This document shows positions 5,282-5,706 of a stretch of 5,706 bases of DNA, in pieces. The notes beneath the pieces were generated by a model. That model was not told the DNA's origin. It saw only the letters and a list, made by a program, of their open reading frames with translations, and did not search any database. The stretch comes from an uncultured Treponema sp. (GTDB lineage: Bacteria; Spirochaetota; Spirochaetia; Treponematales; Treponemataceae): assembly GCA_947167745.1 (NCBI GenBank), contig CAMVJE010000080.1, forward strand, positions 1-5,706. Reading direction: 5' to 3'. Numbering within the stretch: position 1 is the stretch's first letter; each line of letters begins with the position of its first letter. Both the position numbers and the translations under genes were made by a program.

Positions 5282-5706
5282 ATGGAAAAACCAAAGACAG
5301 TAAAATTAACATCAGGCGACCGCGCATTTTATATCGGTGTAAACACTTTCCTTGCTTTCATCGGTATCATTATTGCTATCCCTATCATCAGTACAATTTC
5401 TTCTTCTGTAACTCCTAACGGTTACATCGGAAGTACATTCGATAAATTCATCCTCATGCCATGGAAGTGGGATGGTTCTGCATACAAGGCTTTGCTTGGA
5501 AACAACGGTTTCACCCTTGCTTTCTGGAACTCAATCAAAATCATGCTTTTCGGTGTAGTAACAGCTTTGGCTCTTACTGTTCCAATGGCATATTGTATGT
5601 CAGTACAGGATTTGCCAGGACGCAAAATCCTCAACTACTTCGTACTTGTTCCTTATTTGTTCAACATTGGTGTTATCCCAACATTCTTGGTTGTAACAAA
5701 TCTTCA
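5282..5706 (+). CDS. ABC sugar transporter permease, LplC/YtcP type, N-terminal part
   Basis: The second permease of the same importer (MalG-like role in the CUT1 family), open at the right edge. 141 residues are visible of about 290-300. The first membrane segment spans about 16-39 (FYIGVNTFLAFIGIIIAIPI), followed by an extracytoplasmic loop. A second hydrophobic segment at about 80-104 contains FWNSIKIMLFGVVTALALTVPMAYCMS. The stretch DLPGRKILNYFVLVPYLFNIGVIPTFLVV (in pieces from residue 110 to 138) is typical of LplC/YtcP permeases. The EAA loop would lie beyond the window, so it cannot be checked. Transporters of this type usually have a solute-binding lipoprotein gene next to the permeases and often borrow a shared MsmX-like ATPase. 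Neither is in the window, and the binding protein probably lies downstream. Confidence 0.9.
   Translation, partial: MEKPKTVKLTSGDRAFYIGVNTFLAFIGIIIAIPIISTISSSVTPNGYIGSTFDKFILMPWKWDGSAYKALLGNNGFTLAFWNSIKIMLFGVVTALALTVPMAYCMSVQDLPGRKILNYFVLVPYLFNIGVIPTFLVVTNL

Overview
The window looks like part of a plant-polysaccharide (probably pectin or uronate) utilisation locus from a host-associated spirochaete, most likely a gut, rumen or oral Treponema. That assignment is an inference. It rests on the AT-rich intergenic DNA, the codon use, the LplB/YteP-type transporter and the large LacI-sensor/AraC-output regulator, an architecture I associate with Treponema-like genomes. No rRNA or other taxonomic marker is present.

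Layout: (1) Positions 1-796, minus strand, hold the N-terminal 265 residues of tagaturonate reductase (UxaB), a cytoplasmic enzyme of galacturonate breakdown; the gene runs off the left edge. (2) Positions 797-964 are a divergent, AT-rich intergenic region. It has a good sigma70-type promoter for uxaB and a candidate promoter for the regulator that ends almost on its start codon. (3) Positions 965-4156, plus strand, encode one 1063-residue soluble regulator. It has an N-terminal LacI-type sugar-binding domain without its own HTH, a helical and GAF-like middle, a histidine-kinase-like region and a receiver-like region that both lack their catalytic residues, and a C-terminal AraC-type DNA-binding domain. 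(4) Positions 4157-4323 are a 167-bp control region with a near-consensus promoter, a long inverted repeat whose arms carry TTGTGCAA and TTGTACAA boxes, and a strong ribosome binding site. (5) Positions 4324-5265 and 5282 to the right edge are two consecutive inner-membrane permeases of a CUT1-type ABC transporter for oligosaccharides. The second is cut by the window end.

Working model (inference): the transporter imports uronate-containing oligosaccharides, which are hydrolysed and isomerised to tagaturonate, and UxaB reduces this to altronate. The regulator between them senses a cytoplasmic sugar through its LacI-type domain and controls the transporter operon, possibly also uxaB and itself. 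The most unusual item is the regulator. It resembles the E. coli XylR plan (sugar-binding domain plus AraC HTH) with a complete but apparently dead hybrid two-component module inserted between the two halves.
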